Notes under the pieces: generated by a model
The model's input: only the letters and a program-made list of their open reading frames with translations
What the model was told of the DNA's origin: nothing
Databases searched by the model: none
NCBI GenBank assembly: GCA_011799875.1
Contig: CM022300.1
Span: 236,356,807-236,420,806 of the forward strand
Length of the DNA stretch: 64,000 bases
DNA from: Thinopyrum elongatum
Lineage: Eukaryota; Streptophyta; Magnoliopsida; Poales; Poaceae
Direction of reading: 5' to 3'
Shown here: positions 1 to 11,199 of the stretch, one piece after another
How positions within the stretch are numbered: position 1 is the first letter of the stretch
Layout of the letters: every line of letters begins with the position of its first letter
Made by a program: the position numbers and the translations under genes

Positions 1-690
1 AGGCAAGTAAATGTGGTTTTCTCTTGATCAGGTTGTGAAACAGGTATTTGAGAAAAAACAGAATATCCATCAAGAAAGCAAAAGTGTGTGTGCTTAGATA
101 ATCTTTCCAACATTTGATCAATAAAAGGCTGAGGGTAATGATCTTTTCTAGTTGCTTTATTTAATTTTCTAAAACTAATTACCATTCTATAGCCAGTGAC
201 AATTCTTTGTGGAATGAGTTCATTTTATCATTAGGAACAACAGTAATACCTCCCTTCTTAGGGACACAATGAACGGGACTTACCCATCTACTATCAGCTA
301 TGGGATAGATTATACCTACTTCCAGAACTTTAGTATTTCAGTTCTTACCACTTCTTTCATCTTAGGATTCAATCGTCGTTGATGATCAACAACAGGTTTA
401 GCATTAGGTTCCATATTAATTTTGTGTTGACAGAGAGTGGGACTAATGCCCTTAAGATCATCAAGAGTATATCCAATAGCAGCACGGTGCTTCTTCAGAA
501 TTTTCAATATTCTTTCTTCTTCACGTTCTGAAAGGTTAGCACTAATAATAACAGGATATATCTTCTTCTCATCAAGATAAGCATATTTCAAAGTGTCTAG
601 CAATTGCTTTAATTCAAACGTAGGATCACCTTTAGGTGGAGGAGGACCTCCAAGAGTTTCAATAGGCAAATTGTGTTTAAGGACAGGTTG
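1..690 (-). pseudogene. Pol fragment: protease/RT linker and start of reverse transcriptase
   Basis: The minus strand encodes the run-up to a Gypsy reverse transcriptase: IGYTLDDLKGISPTLCQHKI (about 510-450), then a VDHQRRLNPKMKEVVR segment, then WVSPVHCVPKKGGITVVPN in another frame (about 290-230), and near the window edge the RT core motif FLDGYS. It is separated from the upstream gag-protease by an in-frame TAA at 691-693. A one-base frameshift lies near 331 and another break lies near 215. The YxDD box and everything downstream are outside the window. It would have copied element RNA into DNA in virus-like particles; it cannot work as it stands. Confidence 0.85.
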
Positions 691-2402
691 TTATTCAAAG
701 GATATTCTATCTATTTCATTTCTTTCACGTAAGCGCATATCATTCTCATGGTCTAGCAAATATTGTTCTAGTGGATCAGTAGGAGGCATGGCAATAGAAG
801 CAAGACCAATTATTTCATCCTTACTAGGTAATTCTTTATTACGGGGTTGTCTACTAAACTTGGAGAAATTAAATTCATGAGACTCATCACCAAAGCTAAC
901 ACTGACAGTTTGTTTATGGCAATCTATAGTAGCATTGACAGTGTTCAAGAAAGGTCTCCCAAAGATAATGGAACAAAAGTCATCTTGTGGGGAACCAAGA
1001 ACTAGAAAATCAGTAGGGTATTTTATTTTCCCACACAAGACTTCAACATGTCTAACAATCCCAAGTGGTGTGATGGTGTCTCTATTAGCAAGTTTAATAG
1101 TAACATCTATGTCTTCTATTTTAGCAAGTGCTATATCATTCATAATTTCTTGGTATAAATTAAAAGGAATAGCACTCACACTAGAACCTAACTTACAAAA
1201 ACCATGATAATAGTGATCTCCTATTTTAACTGAGACAATAGGCATGCCAACATCAGGTCTATGTTTATCTTTTTCATCGGGTTTGGCAATTCTAGCAGCT
1301 TCATCACAGAAGTAAATAACATGCTCATTAATATTTTCTACCAAGAGATCTTTAACCATAGCAACACTAGGTTCTACTTTAATTTGCTCAGGAGGTTTAG
1401 GTGCTTTAATATTACCTTTGTGAACTACAGCTGATACGTTAGCATGTTCCTTTATCCTAACAGGGAAACGTGGTTTTTCAATATAAGCAGTAGGCACAAC
1501 TGGATCAACATTGTAAATAATAGTTTCATTTTTAGCTATTACCGATTCTTTAATTTCTTCTTTACTAGGGGGATGATATTTGAACCACTTCTCCTTAGGG
1601 AGAGCAACATGAGTAGCAAATGATTCACAGAAAGAGGCTACTATCTCAGAGTCAAGTCCATAGTTAGTGCTAAACTTGTGACAAGCATCAGTATTCATAA
1701 AAGATTTAAGACAATCGAACTCAAGCTTAATAGCTGACTCTTTACCTTCGTCGCGTTCCCAATCTTCAGAGTTGCGTTTAATTCTTTCTAAAAGATCCCA
1801 CCTGAATTCAATAGTCTTTTTCATAAAAGAACCAGTACAAGAAGTATTGAGCATGGATTGATCATCACGAGAAAGCCGAGCATAAAAATTCTGAATGATA
1901 ATTTCTCTAGAGAGCTCATGATTGGGGAATGAATATAACATTGACTTAAGCCTCCCCCAAGCTAGAGCGATACTTTCTCCTTCACGAGGCCAAAATTATA
2001 TATATAATTCTGATCACAATGAACTAGATGCATAGGATAATTTTTTTGGTGAAATTCCAATTTCAATCGATTCCAGTTTCAAGATCCAATATCATTGCAT
2101 AGCCTATACCATGTCAGTGCTTTTCCCTTCAAAGATAAAGGGAAAACCTTCTTCTTAGCTTCATCTCCGAATAAACCTGCAAGCTTAAATAATCCACAAA
2201 TTTCATCCACATATATCAAGTGCATATCAGGATGTTCTGTTCCGTCTCCTACATAAGGATTAGCTAGCAGTTGTTCTATCATACCCGAAGGAATTTTATA
2301 ACCAATATTTTTAGTAGGTGCAGTAGGTTGAGGGGCAACTAATTGTGCTTCCGGTCGAGGTGAAGATACCCTAAACAAACCCCTCAAAGGATGGTTTTCC
2401 AT
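691..2402 (-). pseudogene. Gag and aspartic protease, Athila-type
   Basis: The ATG at 2402 opens a gag whose N-terminal part includes KKKVFPLSLKGKALTWYRL, a conserved plant Gypsy gag segment. TGA at 2079-2081 replaces an expected Trp, and a frameshift near 1993 separates this from the 416-residue downstream part (691-1941). That part holds the gag C-terminus and a retropepsin-like fold: MPIVSVKIGDHYYHGFCKLG, then SSVSAIPF, and IIFGRPFL as the second conserved segment. The catalytic position expected to be Asp (CDLG) is Lys (AAG at 1192-1194), so the protease would be inactive even without the stops. Family assignment is by motif memory only. Confidence 0.85.
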
Positions 2403-2480
2403 CGTAACAAGTGATAATAAATTTCAGCACGTAGTAATAATTTTTCCTTACCAATTTCCACTTACCAAGAGCGCTTCACT

Positions 2481-2497
2481 CCCCGGCAACGGCGCCA
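2481..2497 (-). other. Primer binding site, tRNA-Asp type
   Basis: Read on the minus strand, TGGCGCCGTTGCCGGGG is complementary to the 3' end of plant tRNA-Asp. It lies 11 bases inside the 5' LTR, where first-strand synthesis would start, and it fixes the element's direction. Confidence 0.85.
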
Positions 2498-2508
2498 AAA
2501 AACAGTCT

Positions 2509-4142
2509 TGATGACCCACAAGTATAGGGGATCAATCGTAGTCCTTTTGATAAGTAAGAGTGTCAAACCCAACGAGGAGTAGAAGGAAATGACAAGTGGT
2601 TTTCAGCAAGGTATTTTCTGCAAGCACTGAAATTGTCGGTAATGAGTAGTTTGATAGAAAGATAATTTATAATGAGCAAGTAATGGTAATGGTAAATAAA
2701 GTGCAGCAAGGTAGCCCAACCCTTTTGTGGCAAAGGACAGGCTAAAACGGTCTCTTATAATAAGCAACGTGTTCTTGAGGGCACACAGGATTTCATCTAG
2801 TCACTTTCATCATGTTGGTTTGATTTGCGTTCACTACTTTGATAATTTGATATGTGGGTGGACCAGTGCTTGGGTGCTGTTCTTACTTGAACAAACCTCC
2901 CACTTATGATTAACCCCCTCGCAAGCATCCGCAACTACGAGAAAAGTATTAAGCTAAAATCTAACCATAGCATTAAACATTTGGATCAAAATCGATGCCT
3001 TACGAAGTAGCGCATAAACTAGGGTTTAAGCTTCTGTCACTCTAGCAACCCATCATCTAATAACTACTCCACAATGCATTCCCTTAGGCCCAAATATGGT
3101 GAAGTGCCATGTAGTCGACGTTCACATGACACCACTAAGGGAATCACAACATACATATCATCAAAATATCAAGCACATATCAAGTTCACATGATTACTTG
3201 CAACATGACTTCTCCCGTGACATCAAGAACTAAAGTAACTACTCACAAATGATATTCATGCTCAATATCAGAGGGGTATTAAATAGCATAATGGATCTGA
3301 ACATATAATCTTCCACCAAATAAACCATATAGTAATCAACTACAAGATGTAATCAACACTACTAGTCACCCACAGGTACCAATCTGAGGTTTCGGTACAA
3401 AGATTGAACACAAGAGATGAACAAGGGTTTGAGAGGAGATGGTGTTGTTGAAGATGTTGATGGAGATTGGCCTCCCAAAGATGAGGGGGTTGTTGGTGAT
3501 GACGATGGCTTCGATTTCCCCCTCCGGGAGGGAAGTTCCCCGGCGGAATCGCACAGTCGGAGGGCAAAAGTGCTCCTGCCCAAGTTCCGCCTCGAGACAG
3601 CAGCGCTACATCCCGAAAGTCCTCTCCTTATTTTTTTCTAGGTCAAAATGACTTGTATACCAGAAGATGGGCACCGGAGGTGGGCTGGGCTGACCACAAC
3701 CCACCAGGGCACGCCTGGGGGGCCTGGCGTGCCCTGGTGTCTTGTGGTCACCAGGTGGCCCCCTCCGGTAGTTATTTGCTCCTGTATTTTTCATATATTC
3801 CAAAATAATTCTCCGTGAAGTTTCAGCTTATTTGGAGTTGTGCAGAATAGGTATCTCTGACGTAGCTTTTTCAGGTCCAGAATTCCAACTGCCGGTATTC
3901 TCCCACTTTGTGTAAACCTTGCAATCTATGAGATAAAAGGCATTAGAATTACTCCATAAAGCATTATTATGTATAAAAACATTATAAATAATAGTAGGAA
4001 ATCATGATGCAAAATGGACGTATCAACAGGTTAGTCCCAAAAAATGATATAAAATAGCATATTAATGCATATAAAACATCTAAGATGGATAATATAATAG
4101 CATGGAACAATCAGAAATTATAGATATGTTGGAGACGTATCA
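2509..4142 (-). repeat. 5' LTR of the Athila-type element
   Basis: The LTR is bounded by TG...CA: on the plus strand it opens TGATGACCCACAAG at 2509 and closes GGAGACGTATCA at 4142. It is about 1.63 kb, carries no gene, and contains the GC-rich blocks (3510-3770) usual in this family. The following five bases, GTAGG (4143-4147), are one half of a target duplication whose partner lies outside the window. Small open frames at 3340-3803 fall in GC-rich LTR sequence and look non-coding. Confidence 0.88.
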
Positions 4143-4253
4143 GTAGGTACGTAGGATTTCGTACATGGATTGGACTGGTGGGGAGCCTTAATATGAGAAG
4201 TGTAGATTGCCTTGCATTCACGTGTGCATTGGCCATCTACTCCTCGGTCCTTA

Positions 4254-4557
4254 CTCCCTCCATACCTGTGCATTATAGTCATCTTAGGATGTGCACCGAG
4301 ACCAAGTTGGGGAAAAATGAGAGAACTTGATGTTTATTTCATAATTAATGTCATTGCATGCAGAGAATTGACCACTACATGTTGTGCTAAGTAGTTTGAA
4401 GTCATTGAATGCATACACTCCCCATGTCTCCTATTGGATGATTTCTTTTTTTTGTGGCAAAAAATAGGGAATGAGGTGGGTAGTTAACGCACCGCGCCTA
4501 AGAGTTTTTGGGTTATTTGGTTTCCGTACCGTAACTAATGCACGAGTACAGAGGGAG
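4254..4557. mobile_element. Stowaway MITE
   Basis: The ends are inverted repeats: CTCCCTCCATACCTGTGCAT at 4254, and its imperfect complement ending GAGGGAG at 4557. TA target duplications flank it at 4252-4253 and 4558-4559. At 304 bp with no coding capacity it is a non-autonomous Tc1/mariner derivative. Confidence 0.8.
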
Positions 4558-4571
4558 TACAAGTAGTAGTC

Positions 4572-4770
4572 TGATTAATGAGATTTCAGATTTGAGCCCT
4601 CTACCAGAAGGGATAGTGTATAATATCATCGGAAACTACATTCAAAACCGAATAAAACAATACTCCATGTTTTTATTTATGGAGGGAGTAGTATATTTTT
4701 TATGACATGCATTACTAGATATTACTAGTCAAATACTAAATCTAGACGGAGGTGGTAGTACTACTAAATC
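4572..4770. mobile_element. Degraded Stowaway-family remnant(s)
   Basis: This stretch resembles the MITE at 35999-36236 in two pieces (a GGAAACTACATTCAAA-like part and a GACATGCATTACTAG-like part), split by a short hairpin carrying GGAGGGAG. Ends and target duplication are not clean, so it may be a nested pair of MITE relics. Confidence 0.4.
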
Positions 4771-4981
4771 CAGACGGTGGTAGTAGTATTACTACCAATG
4801 TACTACCCATTGGTCAAATTATTACGTGCTGCTCCTCAGAGTGAAGTGACAAGACCCTGCACCGGAGATGACACCTGAGTGTAGGTGGCGTGTTCAGGTT
4901 ACCAAAGTTAGCCTCACCATGTGTAGTCCCTATCATCAAGGCTGAAGAGCTACCCTCTTTACAACTAGTCGTTTCTAGATA
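4771..4981. other. No gene recognised between MITE remnants and Helitron
   Basis: Short imperfect repeats of GGTGGTAGTA occur at 4750-4790. Nothing else recognisable precedes the Helitron terminus. Confidence 0.5.
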
Positions 4982-5013
4982 ACTAGAACAAATGCCCATG
5001 CGTTGCAACGGGC
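4982..5013 (-). terminator. Helitron 3' terminus: hairpin and CTAGT
   Basis: On the minus strand GCCCGTTGCAACGCATGGGC can fold into a short GC stem. It is followed seven bases later by CTAGT, whose last base is at 4982. This is the standard Helitron transposition terminator. Confidence 0.85.
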
Positions 5014-6836
5014 GAAATAAATTAGTAAAACCTACTCCGCATGCCATTATGCAACACTTCTTATATCCAATTTTGGGAAACATCGAAAATAAAGTTGTGA
5101 GGAAGCCATCGTAATGTCGTTTGTCGGGACCTACTTCAGGTCCGCACTTTCATCTGATGAAAGAGTTTTTTTTTAAGAAAAATCCGATGAAAGAATTGTG
5201 GTACATGGAATAGTCTTTATTTAATCAATTTTATTTTTTGTTGTTTAGAAAAACATGAATATTTATTTATTTTGAAAAGGTGTTTTAAAAAAAATTGAGA
5301 ACTTCTTTAGATAATTTTAAATATTTTTAAAAATGTAATCATTATTATTGGGATGATATTTTAAAATATAATTATATTTCATTTGTAGTATTTGTTTTTT
5401 GTACTGTTTGGGCTTGGCCCAAGCAGAAGAGCTTGTTGATCTACACACACAGACAACATGCACTGCTACCCCTAAAAAAAATAGACAACACGCACTAGAA
5501 CTCTCTGGTACTAAAAAGAATGTTCGCACGAACTTATCTCCCTTCCCGTTCTCCCTTCCTACAGGGCCTTCGCCGCCACCTCTCATCTCCTCGTCATTCT
5601 TAGAGGACCATGGCAGGAAGAATGGCCCGACGGCCCCATCGCCGTGTCCTCCGACCGCGCAGCCGTACCAGTGGTGCGCTTCTTACCCTCCCGGAGGCTC
5701 CATCTGTGGTGTTGTGGGGGGGGTGGTTGTGGTTGGGGGTGGGGTGGGGTGGGGCGAGCAGCCACCGTCTCCTGTCCGTGTCTTCTCGCTGAACCCAACT
5801 CCTTCTCCCGCAGGCTTCAACCGTGGTTAGTTGTGGCGGTAGTAGTAGTTACCAGATTCAGATTTGCTTTGGTAGCTAGCTTTTCAAACTTTTTGATCAG
5901 TGACTATACTATGTGTATGGCACAAATGGTAGGACGTAGTCATTATGTGTAGCTGAGTATGATGCGTGAGCAGCCTAGCTAGTCTACGTATGGCCATTAG
6001 CATTCTGATTGAAGACCATTCATCTGCTTATCAACTTGTTTTGTGTATCTATAGCAATAAATTTGATATGTATTATTCCAAAATGTATCAGATATACTCA
6101 TGCAGTCTCCCTGCTGCCCAACGTCACCGCCGCGTCATGTCGCTTTGTCGTTCTCGGAGCAGGAGGTGAGTAATAATAGCACTACCTGCGGCCGCTCCGC
6201 CAAGTCCGCTGCCCCCCCCCCCCGCCGTATCAATGGAATCTTGCGTGGCTCCCTCTTCCTTTCTAAAATGTGCATACATATAATTTTCTGGTTGGTTTGT
6301 TTATCTTTTGCTATGAAATTATATGTATTTTTGCAAAATTGGTCATATTTTTACAAAATTGGTCATATATATTTCAGGTTTTGGGGGAGGTAGAGAATGT
6401 GATGTTTAGAGAAATCAGGGCAGCAGCAGCAGTTCCAAGGGGAGAAATATGTTCTTATTTTGACTTGTAAGTCTCTTTCTGCTCTTAGTTACACATTTTG
6501 GTGCTAAATTTGTATATACACATAGAATTACTTTTGTAGCAGAATCATGAATGAGTTATATATGATTTAGTGGTTCAGGACATTATACATGAGAATTATA
6601 CCATGAATGATTTGTATATACACAAATGAGGTAGTCTTCTTCAAGACAATCAAGTTCTGAATTCTAACTTGGAAGTTATCACTTGGCTGTAATGTTTCTG
6701 TCGAATACAAGCAATATATTTAAGGTTAGAAAATAAGCAATGCAATGTGAAATATAAATACTTAAGTTTTTCTTAAACGATGATCTTACCAAGTAGAAAC
6801 TAAAATTTTGAACAAGAAACTGAAAGGTTGCATTAC
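5014..6836 (-). other. Helitron interior downstream of the helicase, no gene recognised
   Basis: The first part (5014-5400) is AT-rich. A GC-rich block at 5540-5840 and a smaller one at 6090-6240 stand out and contain short open frames on both strands, none of which I recognise. They could be captured host gene fragments, which Helitrons often carry, but I cannot name a source. The remainder up to the helicase stop at 6837 is AT-rich and holds nothing I can support. Confidence 0.5.
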
Positions 6837-8582
6837 CTATTTGGTTAGGACTTCCGTGTAAACAATATTTTTCGTATATGTCCCGTTTGTACTGATCTTC
6901 TTATTCTTCTTTTTCTTCTTCCCCTTTGTGTATGTGTTGTCTGTACTGGTATTTTTATTCTTCTGCTTGTTGACATCATTTGTACCTATTAGTACCTTTA
7001 TATTTGATGTTGCGGTTGCTCTAGAAAGCGCGACATATAGTTGACCATGTGAGAAAATCGGTTCAGGCAGGTAGACACCGACATTTGGTATTGTCTGACC
7101 TTGTGACTTGTTTATTGTCATTGCAAAACTGAGCCTAACTGGAAATTGTTTCCTCTTGAAATTGAACGGGAACATGTCATCGTCAGAGGGGCATAATGGT
7201 ATTCGAGGCAGGAAAACTCGTATTCCAGAGTGCTGTCCCACAACAATCTCTGCATCAATTGTATTTTTTTGAACTCCACGTACGACCAATCTCGTGCCAT
7301 TGCAGAGTCCATTAGCTGGGTCGATGTTCCTAAGTAGTATGATTGGAAAATTTATTTTGAGCTTCAACATATGTGGAGGCAGTCCATTTGGGGTTAGGGT
7401 GTTTAGGAATTTGAGTGGATAGTAGTTATGTGGGTCGTCTTCTATAGAATCAAAGCTGTGGTACACCATCTCCTCCCCCTGGAAGCGATCAATCATTTTC
7501 AGGTTGATCTTGTCTACGCAGTCATTCCTTGTGGATAAAATTGCTTTTGACGTGATGTGCTTTGGATCTTTTAGGGAAGCATTTCCCGTTTGGTAGATAC
7601 TGTCAATGAGTCTATCCAGGCCAGTATCATCCGTCTTATTTGGCACACATATACTTGTAGGTAGAAGTATTTCACCACCATCATTTGTCTCGGTTCCGTT
7701 TCCAATGCATAGTAGGTGTTCTGCGAACCACGGGTCGTTTTGAGCCCTCATGTTGCGCACAAGCTTCAATTAACGCATGCAATTCCAGAGCTCCGACCTG
7801 CGTAGTGATGCATCTACTATCTGGGCTCTTGTTCCCTTTCGGACAACAGGGAGCACTTGTCCAAAATCTCCCCCAAATACGATTGTTTTTCCACCAAATG
7901 GAAGATTTGGTCTATCCATTATGTCCCGCATGCTTTTGTCTAGTGCCTCCACTGTCTGCCACTTGGTCATAGATGCTTCATCCCAGATTGTTAGTGATGC
8001 TGCTCGGAGTAGCTTTGCTGTCCCACTCTGTTTTGTGAAGCTACAAATAGCTCCATCATCTATTTTTAGTGGAATCTTGAACCTCGAGTGTGCAGTCCTC
8101 CCTCCAGGCATTATGGAAGCAGCAACACCGGAAGTGGCCGTCGCCATAGCAATCTTGCCTTGTTCCCGTATTGTGGCCAAGAGCGCCCTATAAAGAAAAG
8201 TTTTTCCTGTGCCTCCCGGCCCATCGACAAAGAATATACCTCCCCTTTGGTGGTCAATGGTGGCTAGGATTTCGTCGTAGGCCTTCCTCTGCTCGTTGTT
8301 TAGGTTTTCATGCAATGATACGTCCTCAGGGTCCACCTCGATGGAGGTCTCCTCAATGATCTCCCTAGGTATGTCGTCTGTCGTTTCATGTTGTTTGTCG
8401 ATCTTTGGAAGAGGAAACGATTCTATGTCTTTTCCCATTGAGTGCAACATGTCCATAATATTTTTCAAAACCATCTGTTCGATCCTGTGCTTGCATTTGC
8501 AGTTTCTGCTGTAGTCTTCTGACATTGCCTCAAGGTGTTTGTTCCAGAGGCCACGTACGTCGCTAGGCTCGCAAAAAACCAA
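6837..8582 (-). pseudogene. PIF1-like helicase domain of the Helitron RepHel protein
   Basis: One reading frame, interrupted by a single TAA at 7770-7772, encodes a PIF1/RecD-type 5'-3' helicase. Walker A is GPGGTGKT (about 8222-8199), Walker B is IWDEAS, motif III is FGGDFGQVLPV, and the C-terminal motifs INKSQGQT and GQLYVALSRAT mark the end of the helicase core. A Lys-rich tail leads to the stop at 6837. In Helitrons this domain unwinds DNA during rolling-circle transposition and is fused to the upstream Rep domain. All catalytic motifs look intact; the stop most simply reflects CAA to TAA. The same frame continues upstream through further stops into Rep. Confidence 0.9.
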
Positions 8583-10212
8583 GATTGTCGCGAATAGCCT
8601 TCATAGCGATGATGGCATTCAAAACAACACTGCTTCTGTCATGCAGTCATCTAGTGTGTTGTCTGCCTCAATGAGCCCCTGTTTTTCTGCGGCTTCACGG
8701 AAGGTTGGCATCACTTGTCCATCGACTGTTCGTAGGCCTTTGTAGCTAGTGGCGCCTGTCATGTGATTTAGGAGAACTCGAAGGTAGTATCGTTCTCCTT
8801 CAGCCGGGTGTGCTGAGACGATCCTTCCAACCTTGAACACAGCGGCTCATTTCCTCTCTTGCCAAAACTTCCCTCGTCTTTGCCAAGTATAATATTCTGG
8901 AAAGTCTATGTATAGTATGCCTCTTGCTTTCTCATGTAAGCTGTTTGCTTCAAAGTACGTAGTCAACATTGATCTTTCCATGCCATCACGGTCGATAATA
9001 TTCTTTATTTTTTCAATGCCATGGTATGAAACCATGTGCATATTTGGGAGATGTAGCTGCAGTTGCAAGACTGGTGGGTGCATTTTGCTTAGTTCGAAGC
9101 CCGATATTCTCCACAGTGCTTCCGGAGGTGTCACCCACCGTGCGTCTCTGTACTATTTAATCTCGTCGATTTCGACTTCATCTACTTTGTCAGTTACAGA
9201 TACAGATGCCCGGTCATGACCCTTGTAGATGTATTTGAAGAGGTACTTAACGGCTTTAATGCTTGAGCATATCTCAACATTTATGTGGCAGTTGAACATC
9301 CTTAGCAGATAGGGGTTGTAAGGAACCACCCACCTATTATCTAGTTTGCAACCTCGGACCATTTCAGTACGACCGTCATTGCGTCTCCTATATAGTGGAT
9401 AGGAGTCCTTGCCTTGAATCGTAGTTTCGTTAAATGGCCTTGGATAATTGTTCTTGCATGACGGATGATTCTTTGTGCATGGACAAAATTTATTCAATGC
9501 ACCGCAAGGACCATGCATCATATGTTTGACTACCATCTTGTATAGCTCTAGGTACTTGTGCTTGTTAGGGAGCTCAGCAGAGATGATTCTGTCATACTGT
9601 TCCGGACATGTTTATTTGTATTTTTCGGTCATGATGAGCAAAAAGTGAGCATGGGGTAATCCCCTCTTTTGGAACTCTACGACATATGTATATGCCTTAA
9701 CCTTTCCAAGAATGGCCTTCTCAAATAGTTGCTTCTTCATTTCTTCTAGCTTTGCCCTGAAAACACGAACGACAATGTCTGGGCGATCTTGTGGTGATTG
9801 TCCAAACTATAGTTCACGTGTGATCTCGTCCCAGTTGGGGTTGCAGGTCATTGTGAGGAATACGTCTGGTTTTCCATATTTTCTAACTAAAGCCATAGCA
9901 TCTAGATACCGATGAAGTTTATCTCGTGGCCTCCAATAAATGATGAGGCAAGTACTCTCCATTTTCCGATTGCATCTCCATTCCGTTCTCCCGCTTGAAT
10001 GCTGTCTAGAAGGCCTTGGTATAGATCTGCCCTTATTTTATTTTGATGATGCCACATGTAATCCAGTCATCTTTCAATCTTGATGTATGTATCTACAGCA
10101 AACTACTGGAAAAGGCTTCCGCCGTGCAATATTGGGTTGAATATGTTTGGTCATGTATGGAGCTTATAGCAGTAGTATTCTCCCATGGTTACCCACAGGC
10201 CACTGGCTGAAT
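8583..10212 (-). pseudogene. Rep (HUH endonuclease) domain of the Helitron RepHel protein
   Basis: The frame that encodes the helicase continues upstream as the Helitron Rep domain. Motif 1 is VFLTMTCNPNWDEI (9867-9823 region), the HUH metal-binding motif is GLPHAH (HAH at 9653-9645), and a KYLFKYIYKG segment near 9240 carries the paired tyrosines expected for the nicking site. Rep nicks and religates DNA in rolling-circle transposition. In-frame stops include TGA at 8601-8603 and 8619-8621, TAA at 9612-9614, TAG at 9807-9809 and others near 10030-10130. A one-base frameshift lies near 9935. The key motifs survive but the protein cannot be made. Confidence 0.88.
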
Positions 10213-10295
10213 CTGTGCAAATATTGCATCATGAAAATTTAGTTCCATATGTAGTAGTAAACCATATATGAAAGTTTAATTTTGAATACAATTAC
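10213..10295 (-). other. Intron in the Helitron RepHel gene
   Basis: On the minus strand CCCAG|GTAATTG at the donor and TTTGCACAG at the acceptor bound an 83-bp AT-rich segment with stops. Removing it joins the upstream exon to the Rep exon in one frame. This is inferred from splice-site sequence and frame only. Confidence 0.6.
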
Positions 10296-11199
10296 CTGGG
10301 TCATCGTCATTACTGATATTTTGCTCACCAACATCTTCCTCTTGTGTATCCTTCTTTGGGATTTTCCTATGCCAACCGAGTTCAGCTCTTGGAAAGAATA
10401 GAGGATACGATAACGGGTTGTAGCACCCGTAATATGATCTAATGTGCTCTATTTCGTTGTTGTTCCCATGAAGTATTACATTCCTGTCATAAGTATCTCT
10501 TCTTTCATTTCCTTCAATCCACACTGCAGCTACCTCCGAATTGATTGGTGCGTTGTATGTTCTCTGGTCCAATCTTTGGTCAAGGTTCAAGATAAGTCTG
10601 TCGTCCTCGAGGTTTTGGGCTTGTCCCAAACTCCTAAACTGTTGAGAGTATGGGTTATCGCGTAGAATGTCGGTTATGATTCCAATCACCTGCCTGTCTT
10701 GCTCATACATTTCCTCGCGGCAGCGGCGGTACCGATGCTCTAAGCTTGGATCATCATCGTAGAAGTACAACTCCAGATGCTTTGGATCCGAGCGACTATT
10801 ACCAAATGAGTGTATGTTGTGATAGATCTGACCTTGAGCTCGGAAGGTGTAAATACCAGTTGTTCGAATGTCGGTTGTGTCTCTGTCAAGCCGGCAGTAT
10901 AGAGTAGTGAATGAGAAGTGTCCATTGAAAAATCTTATATTGTTTCAAAAATGTCTTGCATCAGATTCGTTTCTTGTCCAAAGTCTCATAAGTTCAGGTG
11001 ATGTGTCTGGATTGGCTAGTCTTATCTTCCTTTTTCTGCAGCATAACCCCTTAGATTCATACTTGAATTTTGTTGCATTGCAGAACTTGCAATTTTGTTC
11101 CATTTTGAACACACGTGTGTTCTTTGGTATGTTGCTGTAGACAATATCATACGGATCAGGGTTGTGACATTCCTCGTCTTCTTTGGTTTCAATTTCCAC
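10296..11199 (-). pseudogene. N-terminal region of the Helitron RepHel protein
   Basis: This exon encodes the region before Rep. It contains a Cys-rich finger (CKFCNATKFKYESKGLCC, about 11100-11045), then a segment around IYHNIHSFGNS and LYFYDDDPSLEHRY, then NPLSYPLFFPRAELGWH near the exon end. These match the layout of grass Helitron proteins upstream of the Helitron_like_N region. One in-frame TGA near 10945 interrupts it (Arg CGA is the likely ancestor). The start codon cannot be fixed because further exons lie upstream and the region is split by the Gypsy insertion. Confidence 0.8.

Larger units (their letters stand above)
1..4142 (-). mobile_element. Athila-type Gypsy LTR retrotransposon, 5' part
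   Basis: The element runs on the minus strand from its 5' LTR (4142 down to 2509) through a primer binding site, gag, protease and the start of reverse transcriptase, and leaves the window at position 1. The tRNA-Asp type primer site and a gag that runs directly into protease are typical of the Athila branch of Gypsy in Triticeae (Sabrina/WHAM-like group); I cannot assign the family name without a search. The element is dead: gag and pol carry nonsense codons and frameshifts. The first U3 bases match the LTR ends of the element at 47154-52909, so the two belong to related families. Confidence 0.9.

Noticed and set aside
3340..3803. Overlapping short open frames on both strands.
   Set aside because: They lie inside the LTR, in its GC-rich non-coding blocks.
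5399..5952. Plus-strand open frames that might be a gene.
   Set aside because: They overlap on both strands in GC-rich and G-run sequence, with no recognisable domain.
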